Source: Heterotrichella gracilis (lineage: Eukaryota; Sar; Xanthophyceae; Tribonematales; Xanthonemataceae). Taken from it: a stretch of DNA of 64,000 bases. The translations under genes and the position numbers were made by a program. Position 1 is the first letter of the stretch. Every line of letters begins with the position of its first letter. The notes below the pieces were generated by a model that worked only from the letters and a program-made list of their open reading frames with translations, did not search any database and had not been told where the DNA came from. The stretch lies in contig JAULBX010003666.1 in NCBI GenBank assembly GCA_032358255.1, forward strand, positions 62,001 through 126,000, written 5' to 3'. Of this stretch, positions 24,401 through 34,912 are shown piece after piece.

Positions 24401-25058
24401 AGTTCTGTGACAACCTGCGCGAAAATTACCCTGGGTTGTGTTGGGGTGCAAGCAGCGCCATGCCATTGCCATGGAGCGCATGCCCGCCAAGGCCCTGGCG
24501 TAATGCACCACGTGATTTTGTGTCGGAGTGTGCTTTGCATCGCACCTTTTGCTCTAAAGTAGAGGAAGGCTGCCAGCCCCCGTGCATACTCCCAGGAAGG
24601 GAGCCAGCGCACTGGGTGCTTGGCGAACCAGCGGCGGGAGTAGCGGGCCGATGTCGGGTAGAACAGCGCACCCACCAGTTGCTGCAGCCAACGACAGTGA
24701 TTGGTACGACAGAGATGGCGTCACTGGCAAGTGGTGAGTGCAAACTGGTGAGCGGTGGTGGGTGGGCCAACGTTGGTCTGGGCATTGATCTGGGCGTTGC
24801 GTGTGGGTGTGGAATAGGTTGGGCGAGGTATGACTATGTGTAGAGGGAACAGCAACCTTCCACCAGTTTGGGTATAGCTTCTTTGGAAGTTCCAGCCTGT
24901 ATATGCATGCATGCCCGTCACATTCCGTTTTGTCCCGCTGCTGCGACGCAGCCTGGCTGGCAACTCACGTTTTCTGCAGTGACATGTTCAACGTCTGTGC
25001 CCGGGCGTATCCACTCTAGGTCGACAGCTCCTACACCATACGGACCGATGGGCTCCAT
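21411..25058 (-). CDS. Platelet-activating factor acetylhydrolase-like serine lipase
   Basis: Family members (PLA2G7/PAF-AH) cleave short or oxidised sn-2 acyl chains from phospholipids. Eight exons (24969-25058, 24546-24681, 24148-24347, 23761-23941, 23250-23421, 22632-22896, 22083-22300, 21411-21702) have matching phases and give 517 residues. Family signatures appear in order: FYPTSAR; PLVIFSHGLAGMRHTYS (oxyanion region); FVVLAIEHADGTAS; the nucleophile elbow GHSFGGAT (Ser about 235); VTLDPW (Asp about 258); and KGTSHHTAADL (His about 328). The triad order and spacing match human PAF-AH. No N-terminal signal peptide is visible, so it is probably intracellular. The last about 110 residues are a Pro-rich, disordered extension that is poorly conserved. 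Three exon-edge echoes lie in its introns. The enzyme class is secure; the substrate is inferred from the family. Confidence 0.92.
23122..23160 (-). repeat. Echo of the 3' edge of the 23250-23421 exon
   Basis: CACATGCACACGCACCACCA then GGGTCCAGGG repeats 23230-23262, which spans the donor and the codons for LDPW. The copies are about 110 bases apart. Confidence 0.7.
24088..24118 (-). repeat. Echo of the 3' edge of the 24148-24347 exon
   Basis: TTTGAACCCACATGGGACGC then CAGCTC repeats TTTGAACCCACGTGGGACGC at 24138, which contains the donor and the LASH codons. The units are about 50 bases apart. The copy has lost the GT of the donor (CATGGG in place of CGTGGG on the plus strand). Confidence 0.7.
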
Positions 25059-25927
25059 GGCAGTTTTATGTGGCGCCAAGACGACCTCACCGCCACCACA
25101 AGGTGGACCAACACTAATTGAAGAACCAGTTGTCGTTCAACGTTTATGTAACAGCAGAAGAAACGATGGATACAGGCGCAAGGCCACCGAGGCTCGTGTG
25201 GTGCGAGGAAGCTGCGAGGGATCTGTGGAGTGTTTTGCTAAGGCTGGAAGCAAATTGAAAAAAGCTGCAGTGTGACGATATATAGCAAACCTTCGTTTTT
25301 GCGTTGGCAGCGTTGCTGTTAAGACTTGTTTCCTTGCACTATCACAACAAGAGCTGGCGTTGAAACTTTGTGGCGCAACAAGTACTGGGCATTCAATGAG
25401 TTATGGCCAAAATTAACCTGGTCATAAACCCTGGCTAAGGGTTTCCGAAAGGAAAGCAATTGCTATTATAATACTTCATTCATGGACCCAAGCGTGCTTC
25501 GCAGTGGCCTGCATAAGTTCAGACTTGCCCACTGAATCCTCAATTGTCCTGTCCTGTTTATCTGCCCACTTAAGTCCTCAATCCTGGCCGGATTGGCATA
25601 AACTCAAAGGGACAAATTTTGCTACCTCTTGCACAGTCCTTCAGCCTTCTAACTGGCTACACTGCCCAAAGACTGTGCCTTTACTCATTTGAAACAGCTA
25701 GGCAGACAGCTGTACCACCTGTTGGGCACAAACATTGTCTTTCAGGCAGTCTACACTGGGGTGCAGGCAACTGCACATACGCATGGATGTTGCAAAGTCT
25801 CAGTTACAACCCCCAAACTGCCCTGATCTGTGCTAGCTTTCCAGCCAGGAAACGGGATCACTCGTTTCGTGTTCGCACAAGGTCCTGCATAAACGAAATC
25901 AGCGGGGTTATCCACCGGCACGACACG
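25059..25927. promoter_or_regulatory. Shared upstream region of divergent PAF-AH-like and ITPase genes
   Basis: This 0.87 kb region lies between two start codons and contains no convincing gene. TGCATGCA motifs lie just inside the first introns on both sides (about 24903 and 26108) rather than in the spacer itself. Confidence 0.4.
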
Positions 25928-28711
25928 ATGCCTGCACCGCCCAAGATAAGCTTTGCCACTGGGAACCAGAACAAATTGCGAGAGGTACGGCAGGACATCC
26001 CACCTCCCCAATTTTGCACAGCCTTACCATTCTCACGCAATGCATGGATTAGCTTATGGCTGCTGTATAGTATGTGATGTAACAGTTCAACAGCGGATGA
26101 CATCCCGCATGCATGCATATCCGTTACAACTGCATTACAACGCCTTGATACTTCTTGCTGCCTCTAACGCTTCATACCAATATGTTTTGATGGTCTTAGC
26201 CCTTGAAGGGTTCACCCACTTGCACCGTTTGTCAAGCAACATTGCATTCCCAGCAAACTGCTCCATTGACCACTACACCCATCACCCACTCTGGAACCGC
26301 GTCAGCATCAAAGCATCGCAACAGCCAGCACACTCACCATGCTGTGCCCAATCACTGCTCTCACCTCACCCTTGCACACGGCTCGGTTGCTCCGCGCTTG
26401 CCTCCCATGCGGTTCCCATGGAACCGCTCCTTCCCTGGAGTGGCCTGTGGTGACGTGCATATCCTCGCGGCGGGCACTCACTGCAGTTGTGATTTCACAG
26501 TATCCTATGCTCTGACCAGCGCACGCATCCCTGCAAGGGACTCTGTCACAACCCCATGCCCAAACCCTACATCCAACCCAAAACCCTAAACCTGTACATG
26601 TGCGTACTGTCATTCTGGTGTAGACTGTGCCGCTGTATGTTCCAACCTGTATGTGCCCGTGCCTGCAGGTTGTCGCCATCCTGGCGGCAGGCCAGCAGCT
26701 GCCCTTCGAGATCGAGGCAGTCAAGGTGGACCTGCCCGAGCTGCAGGTACACCTGATTAGGGTTTAGGGTAAACATATAGGGTACACACTACCACACACC
26801 CCTTACCCTAAACACCCACCGGGGACACCCAACACCCATTTATGTATGGAGCCAGCCACCACCACCACTTGAGTGCAACCACCACCAACCTGCAGGGCGA
26901 GCCTGAGGACATTGCGGTTGAGAAGTGCCGCCTGGCGTCACAGCAGATTGGCGGTGCGGTGATGGTTGAGGACACAAGCCTGTGCTTCAACGCGTACAAG
27001 GGGCTGCCAGGTGGGTCTAGGATGCAGGGTTAGCATGTGGGTTTAGGGTTTGGGTTTAGGGACGGTGATGGTTGAGGACACTGGCCTGTACTTCAATGCA
27101 TACAAGGGGCTGCCAGGTGAGAGGGGAGGGTTGAGGTTTAGAAGCGGTGGTTTGGCTTTAGGAGCGGTGACGGTTGGGGGCGCAAGCCCGTGCTTCAATC
27201 CATACAAGGGGCTGCCAAATGCGGGGAGGGGGGTGCGCGTTACAGTAGTTGTTGCAGCAATACAGTAGTTGCAGATTGCAGTAGCTGCAGCCCCCCAGTT
27301 TAGGACAGTAGGTCTCCGTGCAAGCGCACACATGCGCCCTGCCATTGCTTACACCTCTCTTGGCAGCACCCCGCCCCAAACCCCTGCTTACACCCCGCAT
27401 TAATTACACCACACATGTCAGGACTGCCCCCCCTGAACCCGCCCCATCCCAACCTTATCCCTGCACCCTCGCCCCAGGCCCCTACATCAAGTGATTTGCC
27501 CCACCCACACCCAAACCTTATCCCTGTGCCCCCCCCCAGGCCCCTACATCAAGTGGTTCCTTGAGAAGTTGGGCCATGACGGGCTCAACCGCATGCTGGC
27601 AGGGTTTGAAGACAAGTCGGGGTATGCGCAGTGCATCTTTGCGTACACAGAGGGGCCACATGCCGAGCCCAGGTAGGTGAATGGTGTAGGGTTTTGTGTC
27701 TTTCATGGTGTGGGCCTAAACCCTAAACAAATCTTTGCGCACACGGAGGGGCCACATGCCGAGCCCAGTAGGACATTGGGGACAGGAGGATAATGGATTA
27801 CATTTTGCTGTGGGCCTAAACCCTGAACATGTCACAGCCACACAAACTCAAGGACCTTCTTTGTAACTGATGCACCTGTAAAAAGTGGGGGTACTTACAG
27901 TGGCGCTCACAGTGGCGTGCCCCAGATGGAATGCAGTGGCCACATGCCATGCATCCATGTGTTCCACGTACTTGCTGCTGGCAATCGCCAGCCCCGTATA
28001 AGAGAGTGCATTGCCCTGCCCTGCATTACTTCCTGATCCATTCGCCTCAGGCAGTGTGGAAAATATCTTTTATTCATTTGTTTTGTTTGCTGATCCCAGG
28101 ACCTTTGTGGGGCGCACTCCGGGAACCGTGGTGCCCTCGCGGGGACCCAGTAACTTTGGCTGGGACCCGATTTTCCAGCCTGATGGGTTTGAGGAGACGT
28201 ACGCCCAGATGGACAAGGGAATCAAGAACACAATTTCGCACCGGTGAGGGGGGATCTACTCATTTTCTATGTATATCCCAAGCTTGTTCACAATTATGAC
28301 CAAATTTCTTGTCTAGGTCAACAACGAACACTGCTGTTTTCATCTTATGAAGGGGGTGGGTGGAGAATGGGGTTCACCAAACACAACATTTGGTGGCAGG
28401 GCAGAGCATGCCATGATTCATGTGTGAAATTGATGCATGGTTTGGAAGGTGCTTGTGTAGTTTTGATGCCAATGAGCGAGCTGAAGGCCAGGTCTGCAGT
28501 GCAAAGGAGCAATGGTGACGCATCACGGGTGTCTCCAGCAGTGGCATGCATAAACCCTAAACCTAGAGTCCCTACACCCCGCTGTGCAAATGCCCTTCAA
28601 AATGCCCAATACCTACAGCGATCCTGTTATGCCTGTAACAGGTACCGTGCCCTGGACAAGCTGCGGGCATACCTGCTGGAGGGGGAGGAGGGCAACGGGG
28701 CAAGCAGCTGA
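25928..28711 (+). CDS. ITPA: Inosine triphosphate pyrophosphatase (HAM1/ITPA)
   Basis: ITPase hydrolyses ITP, dITP and XTP to monophosphates, keeping deaminated purines out of DNA and RNA. Six exons (25928-25984, 26669-26746, 26896-27010, 27540-27672, 28100-28243, 28642-28711) have phases 0, 0, 1, 2, 2 and give 198 residues, the size of human ITPA (194). Signatures: [12 protein letters not shown] near the N-terminus (nucleotide-binding TGNxxK), [34 protein letters not shown], and [20 protein letters not shown], which forms the base pocket. The end is [21 protein letters not shown]. The introns carry four separate echoes of exon edges (see repeats). The ATG at 25928 is the only start giving the conserved first strand. 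Confidence 0.97.
27059..27216 (+). repeat. Two echoes of the 3' half of ITPase exon 3
   Basis: Copies at 27064-27117 and 27166-27217 repeat the coding sequence from about 26958-27011 ([15 protein letters not shown]). The first reads [15 protein letters not shown] and keeps the reading frame and a CAGGTGAG donor; the second is more diverged ([15 protein letters not shown]). GGTTTAGGGTTTGGGTTTAG separates exon and first copy, and TTTAGG-like sequence separates the copies. If the first copy's donor were used, the exon would be extended. Confidence 0.85.
27443..27496 (+). repeat. Echo of the ITPase exon 4 acceptor region
   Basis: This copy of the acceptor and first codons (CCAGGCCCCTACATCAAGTG) lies about 62 bases upstream of the true acceptor at 27539, including the pyrimidine tract and its CAACCTTATCCCTG flank. 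It offers a competing acceptor that leads into the wrong frame after the GPYIK codons. Confidence 0.8.
27729..27771 (+). repeat. Echo of the 3' edge of ITPase exon 4
   Basis: ATCTTTGCGCACACGGAGGG and GCCACATGCCGAGCCCAGTA repeat 27635-27676, which encodes [12 protein letters not shown]. The donor AGGTAGG has become AGTAGG. CCTAAACCCTAAAC lies between the copies. Confidence 0.8.
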
Positions 28712-30238
28712 AGAAAACCCTATGCTGGGGTTTATGCTGGGGTGTATGTATATACCCTGCTACCAACTGAGGAAACCCTCGCAAGGGTTGGTATGCCCTG
28801 CTGGAGGGTGCGTGGCGGCTACGGAGCAAGGACATTTTTGCAGTTGTGGGCTGCAGCTGCAGAACCTGGGAGGGGTGGAGCTGGCGCAGGGGAGCCGCAA
28901 TGGCGCATGGATGGGGAGTGGAGGGTGGCGACGGCGCATGAGGTCAATTGGGGATGGGGTGGCACATGGGGCTCAAGGAGAGGGTGGGGATGGCGCATGG
29001 ATCTTCAAGGTGTGGCACTATGGGGGCAGCGTGGGGAACATCAGCTAGGGTAGGAAATCGAATCTCCAAGCTATGCGATATAAGCCTGGTGACAATATAC
29101 TTGCCTCCTCTCGTTTTTGATGACATTGGTAGACCCATTTTGGCTGTTTGTTTATTGATGTTTCTTTGGGTAGAATCCAGGTGCGTTGAAAGCGCCACTC
29201 TCGAATTGAATGAGTGGGCAGCACAGGGACAATTTATAATTTTGAAAACTATACTTTTTCTTAAGCATGCGCATCAGGCATTGGCAGCGGGGCTTCAGTG
29301 TTGCATCGTATCGTGAAACACGCCTTGTGGCTGCAATCGTGCATTGTCTCGTGATTTAGGCACTGTGGCAGGGATAGGGTAGGGTGATGTAGGCACCTTG
29401 AGGCAGGTGCAGCACTATATTGCACAGATGGGTACCGCTGAGTCAGGCTTTGTCAGCATGGTTGTGCACCACGATATGGATTTGTGAACCCTATTGCAGC
29501 ATGGCCATCCCACTCACTGTACGCAGTTTCAGACTGCCGTCACGACTCGACAGCCAGCCGCAAAGTCTAGAAAAGCTTGCTATATGAGCCTTGGCCAGAT
29601 GATCTGGTCAGTGTGCTTTGCATTGCTCAAGTAACTGCAGACACTTTGAAGATCAAGCAAAGTGGGACTGCAAGTGTCCAAAATGACTGTCTTTTTTGGC
29701 GAGATAGGAAAAAATTCGAAATGTTTTTCAATTGTAACTTATTCTGCTTTCGAAGCGGCCTCGAAGCAAGGTGATAAGGGCTGCGTACGACTCAACGGTG
29801 CACATGCAGATCTCTTGAAATCTGATTCCTTCCTTCCCCGTTTTGCATGCACATGGCGCCCAGGGCCTGCATGGAGGCCTCTTTGCAAACGGGGTTTGCA
29901 AAGGGGTTACCGCATAAAGAGGTGCTTAGCTCTTTGTTTTCGGCCAGTTGCAGCAGCGCAAAACCACTCTTTCACCCTTGCTGGCAGTGCTCTTCTGAAG
30001 CCTTCCAAAGGGCCACTATGACAGGGCCTTCCTCTCACCCCTAAAACTAAAGGAGGCGGTGCGCACCAGGCTACCGCCACCGCTGCTTGCACAGAAAGCT
30101 GCCATACTGCAACCGAGTTTTTTTCTGAGCAGCACCTCCTTGTGTTTCTGTCTCCCTGTGGCGCCGAGATGCACCAGCTGCCCTCCTGCCTGGGGATATA
30201 CGTCGTGCAACTCCGGAAGCACAGCCTGGAGGCTCGCC
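28712..30238. other. Intergenic region, no gene seen
   Basis: This lies between two rightward genes. Diverged GGCGCATGGATGGGG-type units repeat at about 28895-29005. From about 29060 to 29340 it is A+T-richer and without structure I can name. A minus-strand open frame at 29907-30509 lacks any recognisable similarity and overlaps the exon of the next gene. Confidence 0.4.
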
Positions 30239-32097
30239 ATGGCTGAAGGCCCAGCGTTCCGTAGTGGGAGGCAGGAGGGCGCAACCACGCCTGAGCTGCG
30301 GGAGGAGGCGGCGGAGGCCGCGCAGGGTACGTGCTCTGCAACAGCTTAGCGGCCGGTATCTGTGGGGGCTTGTTTGCGAAGATAACAAGAAGCTGCTGCG
30401 CTCGTGCTCCTTGAGAGGGATGAAATAATTCAGAATTCAACAAATGGGATTTCCAGGCTGGCAGTGCTTGGCCACAGCGGCTCGCATGGAGCTGATTTTT
30501 GTGCCGCACTGCACTGCAGCAGACCTTTTTGCATGAAAGGCTTCGCTGCAGTGCTGCTTACCACTGCATGTGGTTGTGGCCCACCGGGTGAAGCTTTAGC
30601 TCACAAGCTGGATTACAAGGCCCTTGGCATATATGCCATGCGCATCCCATTAGATTATCCATCCATGCCCTGTGCCCCATGCTGCCCCAATGGCATGAAG
30701 GCAGGCTACACTCCTTGAAAACCACGCAGCCCCCCATCCCCCACCCCACCCCACCCACCCCCCATGTAACCCGCCCTACTAACCCCCTTTACTCACCTCC
30801 ATGCGCCCCCTCAAGCACCCTCCATGCAACCCGTGCTAGTCCCCACCCGCCCTTCGCACCGCCTCGCCCTCCCCTGACTCATATGTCATTCGTCCCCTTA
30901 CTAATTCTTTACTCCTCCCCTGTGCGCCATGCAGGCTCCTCACCGAGGCGCCAGCAGACCCCAGAGCAACACATCGGCCCAGGCACAGAGGCGCGCACTG
31001 GCACAGGTCAGTGAGACAAAAGGTCCCTAGTCAAGGTTTAGGATGTAGGGTTAGGGCACCATTTTGCCCCTGGCACAGAGGCGCGCACTGGCACAGGTCA
31101 GTAAGGGCAAGTGTCCGTTGTTTAGGGTTTAGAAAGTAGGGCTTAGGGCATCATCTCAGACCAGGCACAGAGGCGCGCACTGGCACAGGTCAGCGAGGCA
31201 AACGTCCCTAGTGTAGGGTTTAGGGTGACGGTACCACTTCATCTCAGCCACAGGGTTGCGCAGACTCATGTAGCTTCATAGCCTAGTAGACCAGTAAGCC
31301 AATGTCCCATAGCTGGTTGGGATACTGTACATGACGTGCATTGCACCAGCACACTACGTTGCAACTGCACTTGCCCAGTCAGCCTAGCGTGACCATGGGC
31401 AAGCTACCCAGCTAAATAGGGCAATGCAATGCCATTCCTCGCCGAACAGATAGCATGTATGGACATACATGCGATGCTATCTGTTTGGCGTGTATTGACA
31501 TCGCATTGCCCATTCGGAGACATAGCATGCCCATGGTTAAGCTAGGCTGACTTGGATACTCTGTCTGTGCAGCTGTTGGTTCCATGCATTCAATGTAGTG
31601 CCCTTGGTGTGATGGCTAAGGATGGGCCAGTGAGTGTGACACATGCACTGTTTAGTGCTGCGCATCCCTTGCAGGCACCCTGGGTTCAGGCCCACGCAGG
31701 GACAGGGGCGCCGCCACACCAGGCCAAGAGTTACATGGATTACATATGCAATGTTTTGATTTACTTTACTGACGGTGGTGGTGTTCAAATGTTTACAGGC
31801 ATGGGTTCAGGCTCAGACAGTGCCAGGGACGCCACCAGGGGGTCGGAGGGGGGAGCTGCCCCCAGCGGTGGGGGGACGCCAGGTGGCCTGCAGGGGGAGA
31901 AAGGGGGCCTGGAGGGGGGTGGCGGTGGTGGGGACGATCCCTCTGCTGATACAGTGCTGGTGGGGCCCCAGGCCACAACTCAGGCAAGGGGGTGGACCCC
32001 AGGAAGCTCAACTAGGAAGGCGCCGGTGGGGGGTGGAGGGTTGGGGTGGCGTCTGGTGGGGCGATGCCTCTCAGCCCTGCTGCAGATGAGGGTGTAG
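30239..32097 (+). CDS. Low-complexity Gly/Ser-rich hypothetical protein
   Basis: Three exons (30239-30326, 30935-31006, 31799-32097) have phases 1 and 1 and give 152 residues. The protein starts MAEGPAFRSGRQEGATTPEL with a short acidic helix. It continues with a charged segment (SSPRRQQTPEQ) and ends in a Gly-rich domain with DDPSADTVLVGPQATTQ and a hydrophobic C-terminus (LVGRCLSALLQMRV). No family was recognised. Support comes from matched phases and from the echoes of exon 2 and exon 3 edges in the intron, which mark the same splice borders as in well-identified genes here. Composition bias makes a chance frame possible. Confidence 0.42.
31060..31192 (+). repeat. Two echoes of the 3' edge of exon 30935-31006
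   Basis: GGCACAGAGGCGCGCACTGG with CACAGGTCAGT occurs at the true exon end (about 30981-31011), again at 31074, and again at 31165. The copies are nearly identical, about 90 bases apart and spaced by GGTTTAGGATGTAGGGTTAG-like sequence. Each copy keeps the donor. Confidence 0.88.
31377..31552. repeat. Foldback (inverted-repeat) element, MITE-like or hairpin precursor
   Basis: Two arms of about 85 bases face each other. The left arm begins AGTCAGCCTAGCGTGACCAT and the right arm ends ATGGTTAAGCTAGGCTGACT. By eye the arms pair at about 75-80%, with a nearly perfect central stem (ACAGATAGCAT / ATGCTATCTGT) and a loop of about 12-17 bases. It lies inside the second intron of the low-complexity protein gene. 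No clear target-site duplication or transposase was seen. It could be a non-autonomous DNA transposon or a transcribed small-RNA hairpin. Confidence 0.7.
31660..31722 (+). repeat. Echo of the 5' edge of exon 31799-32097
   Basis: TTGCAGGCACCCTGGGTTCA followed by GGCCCACGCAGGGAC resembles TTACAGGCATGGGTTCAGGC followed by TCAGACAGTGCCAGGGAC at the true exon start. The acceptor AG is preserved in this upstream copy. Confidence 0.6.
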
Positions 32098-34198
32098 GAT
32101 TTGGGGTTTAGGGTTTTGCGCCGCGCCTGCCGAGCGGGTGGCGTGCGTGTAGTGTAGTGTAGCGCGCGTGTGGTAGTGTGCAGGGTGTGTGGGTGGCTGT
32201 GGATGTTTGTGTTTTGGAAGTGGTGCATTTTGGTAGCATGTGGTGGAGGCGGCTGTGGTCCTAGAGCTACTCAGGGTTGCTCTTAAACGCACGACGCCAA
32301 CTACCCGGAGTTTCCTGGTGCGTTTTAGAGAGCCACTGCCGCAGGACGGGCTACGTCGGCCCTGTGAGTTCAGGAGTAAAGAGTTTTATCATCACCATAA
32401 ATCATCACCCGGCAAGTGGTGCTTAGACACAATGCCAATCCGTTCAGAGTGGCGTACTTGCTCGGAGTGCGATGCCTCCGGTTCATCAGGAGGCAGCTCC
32501 AAATTACGAGATCGTTATGTTCCTATTTCATGTTGCTAATTGTTTGTCGGTCGGCGGAAGAGCCATGTGGCGTCCAGCGGCCATCCAGCTTCCACATGAC
32601 ACGCGCCACACATGGGGTAATGTTGCCACACAGGTTACCATGCACTTTGAAGAAGCAGCCACCCACACCCCTGTGATTGGCATTATCACAGCGCTAGAGA
32701 CAGTCTGATTTGGTGCCAGCCATATCCTAGATTTTTATTGCTTGCTGGTTTTATTGCTTGCCGCAGTTCAGGAATGTGGCCTGGTTTGGTGGACCTTCAC
32801 CCAGGTTGGCAATCATTTTTGCCGCCGTATATATGTCGCGAAATAGGACATGCCAATTTATTGCCAGCCACGCACAGCACGCAGCGGCAACAGTGCGTGT
32901 TTCTTGATAGTTGCCCTCGATCAGGACCACGGGGTTTTATCCCGGCTATGGTATGTGACCATCACGTGGTTGGTGACACTGCCGCGTGTGGCACATTAGG
33001 GGGATCTTGAGCGATTCAAAGCATGGCGCTGACCGCTGCACGTGATGCTGTGCACTGCTGCACTCAGTGGATTTATAAACTGTAGCAGAGGCCCGCTGCT
33101 TTTGGCGGGGACTGATTTCTGAATGATTCTGTTTGTGGACTGTCCCAGCACGTTGCAAGTTTCAAGGGAACAGTGTGTGCTTATTATACAAAAAATACTT
33201 ATTTGATTGCGGGCTTGAAAGTGTGAGGTTCCCGCCATTGTTCCTGGGGCTGGGGCCAAGATGGGGGGTTGTACAGCCAGACACCGTAGAATCGTTACAG
33301 CGCTGTAGACCCTGGCCGGTAGGATGGCCAGGGTTCATCAAATGCTACATAGTGTTGCATTCGACAGCCTGCCAAGATAATAGCTTTGAAATATATTATC
33401 TGTTGTCTGATTAGCGAGACAACAAGTATTTCAGGTGATCTTACGGTTATATTACAAGAAGTCACGATGAGATAGATTGGATGTGGCAGTATCGTTATCA
33501 CTCCCCAATGGTTGTTTTTGAAAGCATGGAGTTGGATGTACAATATGCATCGATTGGCGTGGTAACCGTTATGCCAGATGATTTAAATTGCAGGATAACA
33601 GCACTGCTTGTACGTGTAACATTTGATGTTGTACACCTTACATCAGACGCCAATCCAGTGCGCCAATGGCCAGTATGGGTCGACTCCAGCGGGGAGTGCC
33701 GCATCATGCGCACCATTTCACCACCCAAAAACCCAAACTGGCTGTGCCCCTGGTGCCTAGGCAGGTTCAGCACCCCACCCCCATGCGAAAACCCTAGGGG
33801 AAACCCTACACGACCTGTCAGGTGTGTGGAGCCAACCACAGGTCACCCTGGGCACCTGACCCCAACGTTGAGATACACTGAGGTGAAGGCAGAGCTCTGC
33901 ACTGCATTGCGCCACTGGTGTTATACCTTTCTCACCACTGGCGGGAGCTGGTTGCACATTTCACGCATGTCACACACAGGCGCCGTGGACAGATGGTGCA
34001 GCGGTGATCAATGATCACAGCTCATCACCACTGGAATCCCTAAATACACTGCGTAAATCACCAAAAATTGCCAGACTGTTTTAAGGAGCGTTCAGTAGCT
34101 ATTGCACTTGCACGTGGTGTACACCGCTGACCACTGTTGACAGAAACCACACACCCTACACCAGACAGTGAGCACGCTGGAACATGGTGGTTCACTCA
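32098..34198. other. Convergent intergenic region, no supported gene
   Basis: This 2.1 kb stretch has a GTGTAGTGTAGTGTAG-like run near 32150-32165. An ATG-initiated open frame of 177 codons at 33481-34014 has no recognisable similarity or domain and is not called. No transposon or RNA gene was recognised. Confidence 0.4.
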
Positions 34199-34912
34199 TC
34201 ATGCAATGCGTGCCCCAGCAAACCCTGTAGGGTCCTTGGCGGCTGCCCCAGCATAGCCCTTGGCGCCCGAGCCATACCCCACGCCAGCCACATCCAGGCC
34301 CCCTTCAGGCACGCCAATTGGCTTCACCCCCTCTGGGTTTGCTGCATCCCCCACCTGGCTGTCACCCTCCTCTAGGGTATCACTGCTCAGGTCTTGGAGT
34401 GCCATGGCAGCATCCCTCTCATCGCCACCCACTGCACCACCCTCAAGTGTATCCTCAAAACCCTCCGCACCCTGAGCTCCCCCAGCCCCCTTGGTAGTGC
34501 CATCCCCGGCAGAGGCGTACTCCCCCGCTCCAGAGCCCCCCTCCCAACTGGGTGTGGTACTTTCAGCCGCCGCCTGCTCTGATGCTCCGGGCTGCCTGCC
34601 CATGGTGTCTCCTGTGCACAAGGGTGAGGGGAGCACTGTCAGTTTACCAGTCCTGCAGGTGGAAATGGGACAAGCCGGGAGGCGTGGCAGCACTGGAATG
34701 GAGCAACTGTGACTGTAACAATAAGACCTATCGAGGGCCCTCAAGTGTGGGCCCAGCCATTTATTTCATAAGGGTTGTCAGACCCCTACATGCCGCACGA
34801 ATGCCGGAAGAATGAACCCACTGCGACTTCTGGACCCACTGGGCTGTACCAGTGTTGCTGCGTGTCACTCACCTCCCTGCACTTCAGAACTGTAGCCTCT
34901 CGTACCCGACAT
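34199..34912 (-). CDS. Hydrophilic disordered protein, LEA-like composition
   Basis: Two exons (34873-34912, 34199-34611; phase 1) give 150 residues. The start MSGTRGYSSEVQGG leads into a Gly/Ala/Glu/Asp-rich chain with no Cys and few hydrophobic residues (EGGSGAGEYASAGDGTTKGA, DERDAAMALQDLSSDTLEEG, GYGSGAKGYAGAAAKDPTG). Such composition is typical of stress-induced, intrinsically disordered LEA-type proteins, but no defined LEA motif was found, so the function is inference. The first exon is short and rests on the phase match and a GTGAGT donor. Confidence 0.55.

Noticed and set aside
29907-30509. 200-codon open frame on the minus strand
   Set aside because: It is antisense to the better-supported exon at 30239-30326, has no recognisable similarity, and is low-complexity in places.
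33481-34014. ATG-initiated open frame of 177 codons on the plus strand
   Set aside because: It has no recognisable domain, shows mixed composition and lacks splice-linked partners or echo evidence. It lies in a convergent intergenic region, so chance is likely.
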